DNA of 64,000 bases from Halocaridina rubra (lineage: Eukaryota; Arthropoda; Malacostraca; Decapoda; Atyidae), in the NCBI GenBank assembly GCA_037179515.1, contig JAXCGZ010021008.1, forward strand, positions 33,267 to 97,266, given 5' to 3'. Each line of letters begins with the position of its first letter. Position 1 is the stretch's first letter. The translations under genes and the position numbers were made by a program. Shown in pieces: positions 13,370 through 23,942 of the stretch. A model generated the notes under the pieces. That model did no database searches, was not told where the DNA came from, and was given only the letters and a program-made list of their open reading frames with translations.

Positions 13370-15100
13370 GTATTGACACTTATAAAATCTTTCTCTCAAA
13401 CTATGGATGCATTTAGCTTTTATTGTTTTCTCAGTTTTCGAATTCCAGTGATCACCTAATCTTACACTAAAAAATGTACTTCGTTGCATCCTGTAGAGAT
13501 GTTTTTTTTCGTTCTGGAGTCACCCATAACAAAATATTACTCCCTATTCATTTTTGGCGCTATCATTTTCACCTTTTCCCTCTTGATTCGAGTGATAATA
13601 AGTCTAACTCTTTCAGCCCTACCTTATACATAAGTTCATGTATATCACCAACATCATAACATAACTTTGAATATCCTCAATGATATACTTCATCGAAAGC
13701 ACACAAAGATAATTTTTTTCCAATCGGCAGCTCATACAGAAATTGACCAGTATCCAAGACTTGATCAACACATAAAAGATTGCATAGTGATGGTTCATCT
13801 CCTCCCCGGGCCCTGGTTGTTGGAAGAAATCCTTGTAAATATTCTAGGAAACTTGCAACAAACGAATGCTCTTCACTATGTGGGCCACTTCTATTCAATT
13901 TTATTGCTCTATGGTTAAAATTCCCCTAAGTCATTATACTGCGCTTTCCTACACATGTGTTATTTACTACTATTTCTATCACCTCTAGTACCCCCATATT
14001 ACTTTTTTCAAATACCTCTACATGTTAATATCTTTGTCAGTTATATAATGCTAAGCAAGTGACAGTCAACTCCACCATTCCTCTCAGATCTCTCAACCTT
14101 CATTACTTTGTAGCCCTTAAGAAAGACTAAGTAATCGCTAGTGTATCTGCCTTATTTTCTTTTATCTTATCCTTTAATTCTACTAGTTACCCCCATCTGC
14201 ATAAGTGTACAGTAACCTAACATTTTCTTTGTCACTCCTTGGTTTGGAGGAGCCCAAAAGCATACATTCCTACTTTCCTTCTTCATTTCTACCCTCATTT
14301 TAGTTTGACATATACCTGTAATCAGTTTTTATACTTTTCCATATCTTCGTGTGCTCTATAGGTCAAATGAATATTCCTATATTCTTGGCAATTTGACAGA
14401 AATATTTGCCCTCATTATTAACTCTCTGCATATGTCATCCCTATCAAATGTTACATTAATTGGTTGTGCTCTTTCTTTCCATGTTGGTTAATGCTTATAA
14501 TGTTATCTGTTCCCCATGATACCCAAAGTTCCTCATTAACTCTAAAATCCTTGCCGAATTATATTTGTCTCTCCCCTACCAGGTGACTCTTGTGATTTCA
14601 TTACACATGCCTGAGATTCACACCAATAACAGTTTATCAAACACTTGTTAGATCATAATATTTGAGCTCTCATTCATAACTTCTTTTTTTGTTTCCATTA
14701 CTATTGCCTGCATTTTCCAGTCTAATCCCTTACCTTGCCTCCTTTATGGTCATTTTTTTTATTGAATCTGAGAATCTTTTTGTAATTCTCTCCTGGTTTA
14801 TATTCAGCTCCTGAAAGTTTAACTATTCAATATTTTACATGATTTGGACATTCCAAGCTGCTCTTTCATCTCTTTCAGTGATTAGTAATGCAACAACATA
14901 TAATTCATAAGCTATCATCCAACTCTTTACTATTATCCTGTCTTTCTCAACTTTTTTTTTATTATCTAGTTTTATTCTCTTATTATATTCTACTTCTCCT
15001 TATATTATCTAGTTTCTCTTAATGTATTATTATACCTCTCTTTACTCTAACTTTTCTACAAGTTCCCTTTTCATGAATTGCATTTTGTCATCCATTTTTA
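13370..15100 (-). mobile_element. Decayed LINE with RT core deleted
   Basis: Read from 15.1 kb downwards on the minus strand, fragments follow LINE order. An ORF1-like stretch lies around 14.2-14.5 kb. The endonuclease start (ELKDKIKENKAD) is near 14.18 kb. A later endonuclease segment, open at 13677-13898, contains FNHRAIKLNRSGPHSEEHSF and GDEPSLCNLLCVDQVLD. Then the RT C-terminus follows directly: LKELDLLSLES near 13.64 kb and VRLGDHWNS near 13.43 kb. The catalytic RT core is absent, so an internal deletion has joined endonuclease to C-terminus. Many stops are present. The ORF1 assignment is the weakest part. Confidence 0.55.
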
Positions 15101-15515
15101 TTACATTAACTGAATGTTCTTTCAATTGATTTCAGAACCATAGCTCCATTACTAATATATAACTTTTAATACAAAAGAAAATAGAAAAAAATATATATTT
15201 GTTGCTAATGAAATACATTACTATTGATATTCTTGGCAATAAAGCAGAACACCAGAAAAGAGAAAGAAATTACTGTTTATCTATTCCATTTGCAAGTTTA
15301 GATACTGGCAGCGGAAATCAGTTGTGTAAACAAATATCCGAGGGGAAGTCACAGTCACTCAGTTTTTCCAAAGGGGAAATTCAAATCAACAATTTATCCC
15401 ATTAATGCTTCACCATATGTCATGAAGCATCCGTTCTTTTATTCCTTCAAGTCTTATAAATTAGTCTAACATGCTCATTATTCTTATATGATTCCAATGA
15501 CGCAATATTACATGT

Positions 15516-15708
15516 GATCAGATTTACATCGCGGATTCCCTTTTCTACTGAGTATTAGACCAGTGCCTTCATGAAAGGATTTTGGTTTATGCAAGTGCAG
15601 ATGTTACCATGAGTGAATGCTCTTTCTAGCCTCAGACCATGGTGGGCCATGAACCCTCGACTTGGTAAATCAAAGTTACAAGTACTACCGCTTGGCTGCG
15701 ATGGCAAC
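15516..15708 (-). repeat. SINE family A, copy 4
   Basis: Minus-strand copy with the usual blocks (CGCGGATTCCC, GTGCCTTCATGAAAGGA, CCATGGTGGGCCATGAACCC) and a degraded tRNA head near 15690. 15709-16334 is AT-rich without other features. Confidence 0.65.
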
Positions 15709-16334
15709 ACGCAATATTACATAATCCGTGCAAAAATTATTTGAATAGTCATTAAAATCCCTGATATGATTGCAACAAATTGTTTTGGGAAGGGCCAATT
15801 CTGTTCTGTTTGAAGTAGGCCCATCTAGGTAGTTTATTCTCGCTCCGAGCATTGAAAAGACTGACTTTGCAATAATTTTTTATAACATTATAGATTCAGC
15901 TAAATAAAAAAAAATACCAGAAAGAATTTATTCAACGTTCATTTGGTATAAATAAATTTATTTAATTTACTAGGAAGTGTTGTTATTATAGTAATGAGCT
16001 CATAATGGCTAATATCAACTGTTCTTTTCGGCTTTTTTTCCTTCCTTGGTAAGCTTTACAGTCAATCACGCTAAAGTACAGGAGTTCTGTTAAAAATAAG
16101 ACAAAAATTAATATTTTGTAATAAAAAAAAAAAAATAACCGAAAGGCACAGAAAAACCTGGCAAGAGGTAGAAACATGAAAGGATTATTTGCAAAGGGAG
16201 AATAAGATTAACATTCAAGAAAAAGATGATATAATTTTAGGTGACTCAAAATGCGCATTGTAGAGACACTTTCAAAATATGTGTAGATATAGATAAATTT
16301 CTAGCTAGATAGATATAGATAAAGATACCTCTGT

Positions 16335-17013
16335 TTAATTTATTTCATCAAGCTGAGATTTTATTTTAGCAATCTTGTCAATTTCATTATACAAGCGCAC
16401 ATTACTCTGAATCTGATCTTCTGGTTTGTCAACAGGTGGTCGTGGAAACCAGGGGATGTACATACCACTTACTGGACAAAAGATGTCTCGTTCTTGCCAT
16501 GATATTCCTGGTTCTCTCGGGCATTCCCGATCTGCCTGCAACCTAACAAGTTTAGCTACAAAGAAAAAGTCTTCCAGTGAACATGTCCATCGCATATCCC
16601 AAGGGCCTTCTGCTCCACATTACGATAAGGCACATTCACCTGGAAAATACGGCGTAAAACGTGCTCTAGCAGCCACGAGATCAGCTCCAAGGGTATCAGG
16701 TATAAACAACTGCAGGCAACGGGATTCCTCATCCCCAAAATCGACCGAAAGCCCTTCTCGCAGTAGTCCTCGTGTCTACGGCGTTAGGAACGGAGGTTTC
16801 GAAAACGTTCACACGGCTCTGGGCAACCGGATGTCATGGTCCCCCTCAAGGCTGGGTCAACAACAACCATACAGGCTGAGAGTATTTAGTGAATCTCAAG
16901 GAAGGAACAAAAAAGGCTTATCAAGAAGTGTACGAATCAAGAAATGGGTCCAAAACAAACATAACAGGCTAGTAAAACAGTTTGCAATTATGGTAGCTCT
17001 GTGTAACCCTTAG
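16335..17013 (-). pseudogene. Decayed coding sequence of unknown family
   Basis: This island is clearly less AT-rich than its surroundings. On the minus strand the last 86 codons are open and end at a stop at 16335 with a natural-looking C-terminus (GMYIPWFPRPPVDKPEDQIQ, then a Lys/Ile/Glu helix). The same frame can be followed upstream through one TAA near 16625 into LSVDFGDEESRCLQLFIPD, which faintly recalls a Tudor or agenet domain. Further up, frames are interrupted by stops. No introns are visible, so a retrocopy or old gene remnant is likely. A 195-codon frame on the plus strand (16426-17013) is Ser/Arg-rich and looks like an antisense shadow. Confidence 0.4.
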
Positions 17014-17494
17014 TTTCCTTAGATGTTCTTAGATCCTAAAAAGAAATAAGAGGACAACTGCTGTTGAATGGCATACACATCTTTGGACAATTTGCTGGGA
17101 AATTAAAATAAACTTATATACTATACTTGTTAATATATAAGTTGGGGTCTGTGTTACCCAATGTCATTTTGATCTAGGAAGCCTGACCAGCTACAAAGGA
17201 ACAGCTGGAACCTTATCATTTTCCAGGGTGTTTGCAATTAATTTCCTCAAAATGAATTATATGGGCACATACTTCCCATAATGCAAGACCTCAGATGAGG
17301 AATTTTGAATCAATTCCAGAAAAGACGCAATGTCATATTCAGGTGCTTAGTCTGGGACTGAGGCAAAAATGCAGGTGCATAATGCTAGGTAAAGCTAGGT
17401 TAGGTTAAGGTTTTTAGTTCATTGCAAAGGGCCTAATTTGGGATTGAGGCTGAACACAGGTGCTCCATCTGGGACTGAGTTGCAGATACATAAT

Positions 17495-17676
17495 TGTTTG
17501 ATGCTCCTTAAATTTGGAGATATTTATAGATAAATGAGGCACAATAAAATAGGAGACTGAAAGGGCATTATGAATGTTCTTGTTTGCCGCCTAGTGAGCA
17601 TCTTTATTACTTTCAATGTAAACAAAACATGGATTCGTTCATTAACAAAATAACAATTATATCAAATATTGTAACA
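17495..17676 (-). repeat. 3' LTR of the Gypsy element
   Basis: 182 bp, identical to the LTR at 22016-22197. On the minus strand it begins TGTTACAATA and ends ATCAAACA, and it carries an AATAAA polyadenylation signal about mid-way (GTAATAAAGATG). Confidence 0.97.
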
Positions 17677-17687
17677 TCCCTCTTTTT
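17677..17687 (-). promoter_or_regulatory. Polypurine tract
   Basis: AAAAAGAGGGA on the minus strand directly abuts the 3' LTR, the normal position for plus-strand DNA priming. Confidence 0.85.
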
Positions 17688-17729
17688 ATGAAGAAAAAAA
17701 AATAAGTTATCTTAAAAACGAAAAATAAA

Positions 17730-20700
17730 TCACTCTTTGTAAACAACAAAATCATTATATTTAGAGGGTAAAATATTCCTTGTACTCCTTGTGATTCTCT
17801 TTTGAGGAGTGAAAGACTCTTGAACTCTGAGATTCTCACTTGTTGGGTTCACATGTATATCCTGTGGAATTTCAACCTGTTGCTGGCTTTGTACTACATT
17901 ACTAGAATCTTCACTACTGTGATACGAAACATTTCTTTCATTTGACTTATTAAGGTCTACTCTATTTCTTCTCAATAAACCAGCATCAGTTGAAATTTCA
18001 TAAGATCTCTCGTCTAAACGTTCCTTCACAATACCTTTTTCCCAAGCTTTCTTTCCCATTACAGTGGGTTTTATTCTCACAACATCATCTTCCTGTAAAG
18101 GATCAAGATCTTTGGCATGCACATTGTAATATTTAGCGGACCTGCTATTTCTATAATGTCTGTTAATCTTAATTTTATCTACATTGATCTCAGATGGTTT
18201 CAACAACTTTGAAGAAACTGGGAGAAGAGTACGTGTGCGTCTCCCTAGGCTTTTTTGAGCCGGACTGTATTCATCACTGTGAGACGGACAATTACGGTAG
18301 TCTAATATTGCCAAATAAGGGTCATTATTGCTTTCTATGGCTTTTCTGAGTATGGACTTTGCAGTTTTTACAGCGGATTCTGCCTGTCCATTAGACTGAG
18401 GATGTTTAGGGCTTGACGTACAATGTTCTATATCCCACACTCTTATAAAATTCTGAAATATATCACTTGTAAATTGAGTTCCACAGTCACTAACTAAGAT
18501 GGAAGGAGTACCATACCTTGCAAAATGTGCTTTTAGCCTACGTATAACAGTAGATGCTTTTATATCTTCTAACCTATCAATTTCCCAGAAATTACTGAAA
18601 TAGTCTACTGTTACAAGATAAAACTGATTACTCAATTCAAAAATATCTGTGCCAACTTTCTCCCATGGCCTATCAGACACTTCATGTGGCATAAGAGTTT
18701 CTTTCTGCTGAGATTTTTGAAATTTGCAACAAATTTCACATTGAGAAATATATTCTTTAATATCACCATTCATACCAGGCCAATATACACACTCACGAGC
18801 CCTTCGTAGACAACTTTCTATGCCAATGTGACTAGAGTGAATAGCCTGTTTAATTTCTTTCCTCAAATTGGCAGGAATCACAACTCTATCACCTTTAAAT
18901 ACAAGTCCATTCTGTATAGAAAGTTCATCTCTAATATGATAATAAGGCAAAACAGTTATAGGTACATTACATTTATACTCTGGCCACCCATTTGTTATCA
19001 TATTTGTCACTTCAAGTAAAATTTCATCACTGGCCACAGCATCACGAATTTTCTTTAACCTGTCTTCCCTAATAGGCAAATAAGATACAACATTAACATA
19101 TTCAAAATCATTACCATTTTCAGTTTCACTAAGAAATGATCGAGACAGCAAATCTGCTATATGCATGTTCTTACCAGCAGTATGCTTAAGTTCAATATCG
19201 TATTGTTGTGCAGTCAATAACATGCCTTGTAGTCTCTTTGGTGCTCTATCTAATGGTTTCAAGATTATACTCTGAAGTGGTTTGTGATCAGTTATAACCA
19301 AAGTATGTTGTCCAAAAGTGTACTGATGGAATTTCTTTAAAGCAAACACAATAGCCAGCATTTCTTTCTCTATCTGAGCATACCTTGTTTCCGTGTCAGT
19401 TAGAGCTCTGCTTGCATAAGACAACGGTTTACCACCTTGCATTAGAACTGCACCAAGTCCACATTTGCTAGCATCACACTGTATAACTAGCTGTTTATTT
19501 TGATCATAATAAGCAAGAATTGGAGTCTTAGTGATGCAACACTTAATTTTCTCAAAAGCTCTAGCCTGTTCATCACCCCAACACCATTCTTTGTCTTTAC
19601 GTAAAAGTTGTCGTATGGGCACCATCAGTTCAGAGAGTCTAGGCATGAATTTTGACAAATAGTTTATCATTCCACTAAAGCATTGAATCTCAGTGACATT
19701 AGTTGGAGCTTTCATCGATACAATTGCTTCAATTTTACTGGGATCTGGCTTAAGGCCTTCATTAGTTATTACATGTCCAAGAAATGTTATCTCACTCTTT
19801 CTTATTTCAGCCTTTTCTCTGTTAAGACGGATACCATGCTTACGACATCGTTCCAGTAAATTTCTTAAATTTTCATCATGATCTAACTGTGCTTCTTCTA
19901 GAGAATTACCTATTCCATATACCAAAATGTCATCAGCAATGCATATTATTCCTAGCAAACCATCTAAAGAGTTCTGCAGTCGTTTCTGAAAAACTTCACT
20001 ACTGATTGCTAGGCCAAAGGGCAGTCTAAGCCAACGATATCTTCCAAAAGGGGTTTGAAAGGTAGTTAAATGACTTGACTCTTCATCCAAAACACAGTGC
20101 CAATATCCATTTCTTAAATCTAGTTTAGAGAACACTTTAGCTTGTGCTAATTCAGGTAAAACATCATCGATAATTGGCAAAGGATGCATTTCTCTAATTA
20201 TGGCTTTATTTAATTGCTGAGGATCTATGCAAATTCTTATGTCTTCACTATTTTTCTTAGAAGCTACTACCATGCGACTCACCCATTCAGTTGGTTCGTC
20301 TACTTTACAAATGACATTTTGTTTCTCTAACTCAGATAATTTGGATTTTACCTTCCTTTTAAGTTGAATTGGCACTCTACATGAAGATATAGCAAATGGC
20401 TTGACTTCTTTGTCTAAAGTCATATGTACCACCCCAGGTAACTTACCAATTTCATTACAAAACACATCTGAATATTCCTGAAAAACATCAGTATTACAAG
20501 ATTCACTGTGTACAGAACATATGTTATCATAATTGATGGTAAGGAAACCCATCTGTTCTGATGCACGTTTTCCTAACAAAGGCATATAATTCTCAGCCAC
20601 TATAATAAACTCAACATTATATCTCTTTGAATTTATCTCATTTTTCACTTTAATTCTACATTTTCCAACTGGTTTGGCTGCAGAATTATTCCACATTTCT

Positions 20701-21902
20701 AGTTGTAACCCTTCACTAGATTCAATTTTTACATTATTGGGAACCATATTTCGAGGTAACACATTTACACCTGCTCCGCTATCGATTTGAAATTTGACAC
20801 TATTTTCACCAACTTTCAGATCGGTATAAAGATATTTGGATTTCTTTGACACTTTATTCACTTTCATCACTTGCTGTGTACAGGGATTATCATTTTTGTT
20901 CACCGTCGTTTCTTCTGGCTCTCCACGTCTCGTCTGCAACTTGACACCTAGGATATATTCGGCTGGAGTATCTGAACTGGAATCGTCACCGTCCACTGCA
21001 TTCACACCCATCTTCTTAGATGCTTGTGCATGTCCATTTTTCTCCAAACATTGAGATTCGAAGTGATTCAGCCTGTTGCAGTAGTTGCATCTCTCTCCAT
21101 AGGCTGGACATTTCTTCTTACTCCACACGTGTCTTGTTCCGCAGAACTTACATTTTCGTAGAGCCGTATCCTTCGTTGACAAACTTTGGTTTGACTTAGG
21201 CCTATACTGGTTCTTGTTCACAAAACTTGGGTCCTCACTCTTTCGGTCTGCTGAATGTCTACTAGGCCTACTCTGCTTAAAGTTGTTTGTCGATTTAACT
21301 TTATTTATGACCGACTTTGCTGTATTTTCTCTTTTTATCATTTGCATTTGTCTCTGCGATGCTTGATGTGCCTCACAAATTTTGAGCGTATCTATCAGTG
21401 AAATACATTCTTCTCTCAGAAATTTCTCTCTGAGTTTATCTTCTTTACAGCCAAAAACAATTTGATCACGAATTGCCTCATCTTTTTCTGCTGCAAAATC
21501 ACAATCCTTAACCATAGTTTTTATTCTAGTAATAAATTCATCCAGGTTCTCATCAGCTTTCTGAGTACAGCATCTAAACCTATATCTTGATGCTATTATT
21601 AGCTTCCTAGGGGCAAAATGCTCATCTAGCTTCTGTAATACCACGTTTAAGTCCTTGCTAGGGTCATCACGAGTTCCACTCTCCCCTACAATAACGGGAC
21701 CAAACTCTATAGCATTATACACTCGAAGCAGTTCGTCACCCCCATGGGTCAAAAGTAATGCTACCTTCACTTCACTTGGTTTATCATTTAAACCTGCTGC
21801 AAGTATATACAGCTCGAATTTTTGACGAAAAAATCGCCAATCTTGCTCACTTTCGCTCTTTAATGCGAATTTATCTGGAGGGGCTAGATTAGCTGTCGCC
21901 AT
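17730..21902 (-). CDS. Gag-pol polyprotein of the Gypsy element
   Basis: One open frame of 1,390 aa from ATG at 21902, about 100 bp after the primer-binding site. In order: gag (residues about 1-245); two zinc-knuckle-like Cys/His clusters (about 249-283, CKFCGTRH and CNYCNRLNHFESQC); an aspartic protease with DSGAG (about 373); reverse transcriptase with KLDLRNGYW, LPFGLAISSEVFQ and the catalytic block IADDILVYG (about 654), the first position being Ile instead of the common Tyr; RNase H with QCDASKCGLGAVL (about 808) and ITDHKPL; and integrase with an HHCC-type finger (about 1020-1055) and the D,D-35-E triad in VGTDIF (about 1083), SDCGTQF (about 1138) and GQAESAV (about 1174). All catalytic residues I looked for are present. 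The C-terminal tail after integrase is basic and Ser-rich. Confidence 0.96.
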   Translation of the reverse strand: MATANLAPPDKFALKSESEQDWRFFRQKFELYILAAGLNDKPSEVKVALLLTHGGDELLRVYNAIEFGPVIVGESGTRDDPSKDLNVVLQKLDEHFAPRKLIIASRYRFRCCTQKADENLDEFITRIKTMVKDCDFAAEKDEAIRDQIVFGCKEDKLREKFLREECISLIDTLKICEAHQASQRQMQMIKRENTAKSVINKVKSTNNFKQSRPSRHSADRKSEDPSFVNKNQYRPKSNQSLSTKDTALRKCKFCGTRHVWSKKKCPAYGERCNYCNRLNHFESQCLEKNGHAQASKKMGVNAVDGDDSSSDTPAEYILGVKLQTRRGEPEETTVNKNDNPCTQQVMKVNKVSKKSKYLYTDLKVGENSVKFQIDSGAGVNVLPRNMVPNNVKIESSEGLQLEMWNNSAAKPVGKCRIKVKNEINSKRYNVEFIIVAENYMPLLGKRASEQMGFLTINYDNICSVHSESCNTDVFQEYSDVFCNEIGKLPGVVHMTLDKEVKPFAISSCRVPIQLKRKVKSKLSELEKQNVICKVDEPTEWVSRMVVASKKNSEDIRICIDPQQLNKAIIREMHPLPIIDDVLPELAQAKVFSKLDLRNGYWHCVLDEESSHLTTFQTPFGRYRWLRLPFGLAISSEVFQKRLQNSLDGLLGIICIADDILVYGIGNSLEEAQLDHDENLRNLLERCRKHGIRLNREKAEIRKSEITFLGHVITNEGLKPDPSKIEAIVSMKAPTNVTEIQCFSGMINYLSKFMPRLSELMVPIRQLLRKDKEWCWGDEQARAFEKIKCCITKTPILAYYDQNKQLVIQCDASKCGLGAVLMQGGKPLSYASRALTDTETRYAQIEKEMLAIVFALKKFHQYTFGQHTLVITDHKPLQSIILKPLDRAPKRLQGMLLTAQQYDIELKHTAGKNMHIADLLSRSFLSETENGNDFEYVNVVSYLPIREDRLKKIRDAVASDEILLEVTNMITNGWPEYKCNVPITVLPYYHIRDELSIQNGLVFKGDRVVIPANLRKEIKQAIHSSHIGIESCLRRARECVYWPGMNGDIKEYISQCEICCKFQKSQQKETLMPHEVSDRPWEKVGTDIFELSNQFYLVTVDYFSNFWEIDRLEDIKASTVIRRLKAHFARYGTPSILVSDCGTQFTSDIFQNFIRVWDIEHCTSSPKHPQSNGQAESAVKTAKSILRKAIESNNDPYLAILDYRNCPSHSDEYSPAQKSLGRRTRTLLPVSSKLLKPSEINVDKIKINRHYRNSRSAKYYNVHAKDLDPLQEDDVVRIKPTVMGKKAWEKGIVKERLDERSYEISTDAGLLRRNRVDLNKSNERNVSYHSSEDSSNVVQSQQQVEIPQDIHVNPTSENLRVQESFTPQKRITRSTRNILPSKYNDFVVYKE

Positions 21903-22000
21903 GTCGGTTGGTAGTCTTATTTACTTAATCAAACAGAAAGATCCTGGATAATACGTAATGCCTTATATTCAAAATGAACAGCAAACCATACTTAGTCTAT

Positions 22001-22015
22001 TGAGCGCTGCCACCA
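22001..22015 (-). promoter_or_regulatory. Primer-binding site, tRNA-Leu type
   Basis: TGGTGGCAGCGCTCA on the minus strand starts immediately after the 5' LTR. Its first 11 bases complement a tRNA 3' end CGCTGCCACCA, which matches some animal tRNA-Leu isoacceptors from general knowledge. Confidence 0.75.
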
Positions 22016-22197
22016 TGTTTGATGCTCCTTAAATTTGGAGATATTTATAGATAAATGAGGCACAATAAAATAGGAGACTGAAAGGGCATTATGAATGTTC
22101 TTGTTTGCCGCCTAGTGAGCATCTTTATTACTTTCAATGTAAACAAAACATGGATTCGTTCATTAACAAAATAACAATTATATCAAATATTGTAACA
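22016..22197 (-). repeat. 5' LTR of the Gypsy element
   Basis: 182 bp, identical to 17495-17676. Transcription of the element would start here and run towards lower coordinates. Confidence 0.97.
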
Positions 22198-22204
22198 ATA
22201 ATAT

Positions 22205-22515
22205 ATATTTTTATACTCCACTTTTTTTATTAGTGTGACACCAGGACGGGCAAAGAAAAATTACCTCATCGGGCCCGGGCACTAAAGAAAACAATGCGAA
22301 TAAGAAAATGTAGCAGCTTAGCACAAGGCAGAAATAAGAGAATGATAAACAATAAGATAAGGGCAGGCAGGATGAATAGTCAAAGATAATCATAATAATG
22401 ATGAGAAAAGAACCAAATAGAAATGAAGATGGGGAGTGTTGTGCCTTGTCAGATATGAAGGCATAGTAAGAGATGTGCAACGAATACGCTGGAATACGCG
22501 GTGTACAGCTGTCAG
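22205..22515 (-). mobile_element. A-tailed retroposon family B, copy 2
   Basis: Same sequence blocks as the copies at 7.2, 46.2 and 51.8 kb: T-run, then GTGTGACACCAGGACGGGCA, CTCATCGGGCCCGGGCAC and GTTGTGCCTTGTCAGATATG. The A tail again faces low coordinates, so this copy is also on the minus strand. It lies directly beside the Gypsy insertion site. Confidence 0.65.
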
Positions 22516-22821
22516 AATGTAAGGTAAAACATAATATGTTAAGCATTTACATTCATGCATACTAACTTACACAACACATTACATACTTATTCAGTGAAGC
22601 AATATGAAGGGGAAAAAAGATATTCATTCGATTTGAACTTTCAGTGGCTCGCTGGAGGAAGGAAAAGGCAACTCGCAGAACACTTTCTATTCTGCTGAAG
22701 AAGGAGACGAAGACGGCCGAAGACAAGGGAACAGTACTTACCTACTACATAATATAACAGAAGAATCCGAGACTGATACGAAAAAAAGGAGGTGATTAGA
22801 TCAGTTCCTATATTTTCGTTC

Positions 22822-22927
<106 letters not shown>

Positions 22928-23208
22928 TAAAACTTGCAAGGTGGCCACAATCCTTACAAAAATTATTCCCTGGTGTTGGGGAGAAGACTTCCAGCCTCGT
23001 ATGCTCAGCACTCCATAAGAGGCTACTAAAAGGGATATCCTGGTGGTGGTTAAGAAACAATTCTAACTACATACTCCTAATCATCGTAGGAAGTTTATTT
23101 ATTTTCTTGCCGCAAAGTGAATGGTGGAAGATTTGAGCTCAAGCAGAAGTTCTGATTCCTGGTTTATTACTGCTACTGCTACTACTACTCCTCTTCCTAC
23201 TACTACTG

Positions 23209-23257
<49 letters not shown>
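23209..23257. repeat. (AAT)n microsatellite
   Basis: About 16 trinucleotide units, preceded by degenerate ACT/CTG triplets from 23165. 23258-23763 has no recognisable feature. Confidence 0.95.
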
Positions 23258-23259
<2 letters not shown>

Positions 23260-23760
23260 TAGGACTTTGAATGATGTAGGGGACATGCATTATCCAAGCA
23301 AGTAATATTAAAATATATAAAAATCACGAATATATCAGCATACAGGTGAGGCTATACAATTCAAAGCTCTTTGTTGATTTAGAATTTTTAGTAAGTTAAG
23401 AGTTTGGGGAATTACCTTATGCATATTGCCCAATGATATAATTAACATAAACAGTAAATGACTGAAATTTTCTAATTTCTATGGTAAATACTAGCAGCTT
23501 AAAGGGAGGTGTAAAAACACTGTACAAATGTTGTGTAACCAATCTCAGTTCAAATATTCTGAAAGTTGTTCTTATAGTTGCTATTAATATTGGTCTGCTA
23601 TTTAGATTGTGAGAAAATAAATTCCCTTTTAAGATGAAGTGTTATAAACACTAAATAGCAGTGGTGAAGAGGAAATCATTATTACATTATTAGGCATAAA
23701 CAGTAATTGAACAATTGGTTAGTATCGTTTTCTTCTTGTCTGCTAAGTACAATTAATTCT

Positions 23761-23876
<116 letters not shown>

Positions 23877-23942
23877 TTAATGTTCAGTGCTTTCATATTA
23901 ATTTTAATATATCGTTTGATATTTAATATCTAAAATCTGTAG

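Larger units (their letters stand above)
17495..22197 (-). mobile_element. Complete Ty3/Gypsy LTR retrotransposon, Mag-like
   Basis: 4,703-bp element on the minus strand. Its two 182-bp LTRs are identical base for base by eye, and the element is flanked by the 5-bp duplication ATAAT (17490-17494 and 22198-22202). The LTRs start TG and end CA in both orientations. A primer-binding site and a polypurine tract sit at the expected places, and one open frame encodes gag and pol. Identical LTRs and an open frame mean a very recent insertion that may still be mobile. There is no env frame. Single gag-pol ORF, short LTRs and domain order fit the Mag clade of Ty3/Gypsy; the clade is judged from general appearance, not from a tree. 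Confidence 0.95.

Noticed and set aside
16426..17013. 195-aa Ser/Arg-rich protein on the plus strand
   Set aside because: Composition typical of the antisense of a coding region; the minus strand has a more natural C-terminus. Kept as an open question in the findings.
22211..22546. 111-aa hydrophobic minus-strand ORF
   Set aside because: It coincides with a family B retroposon and is not conserved in the other copies.
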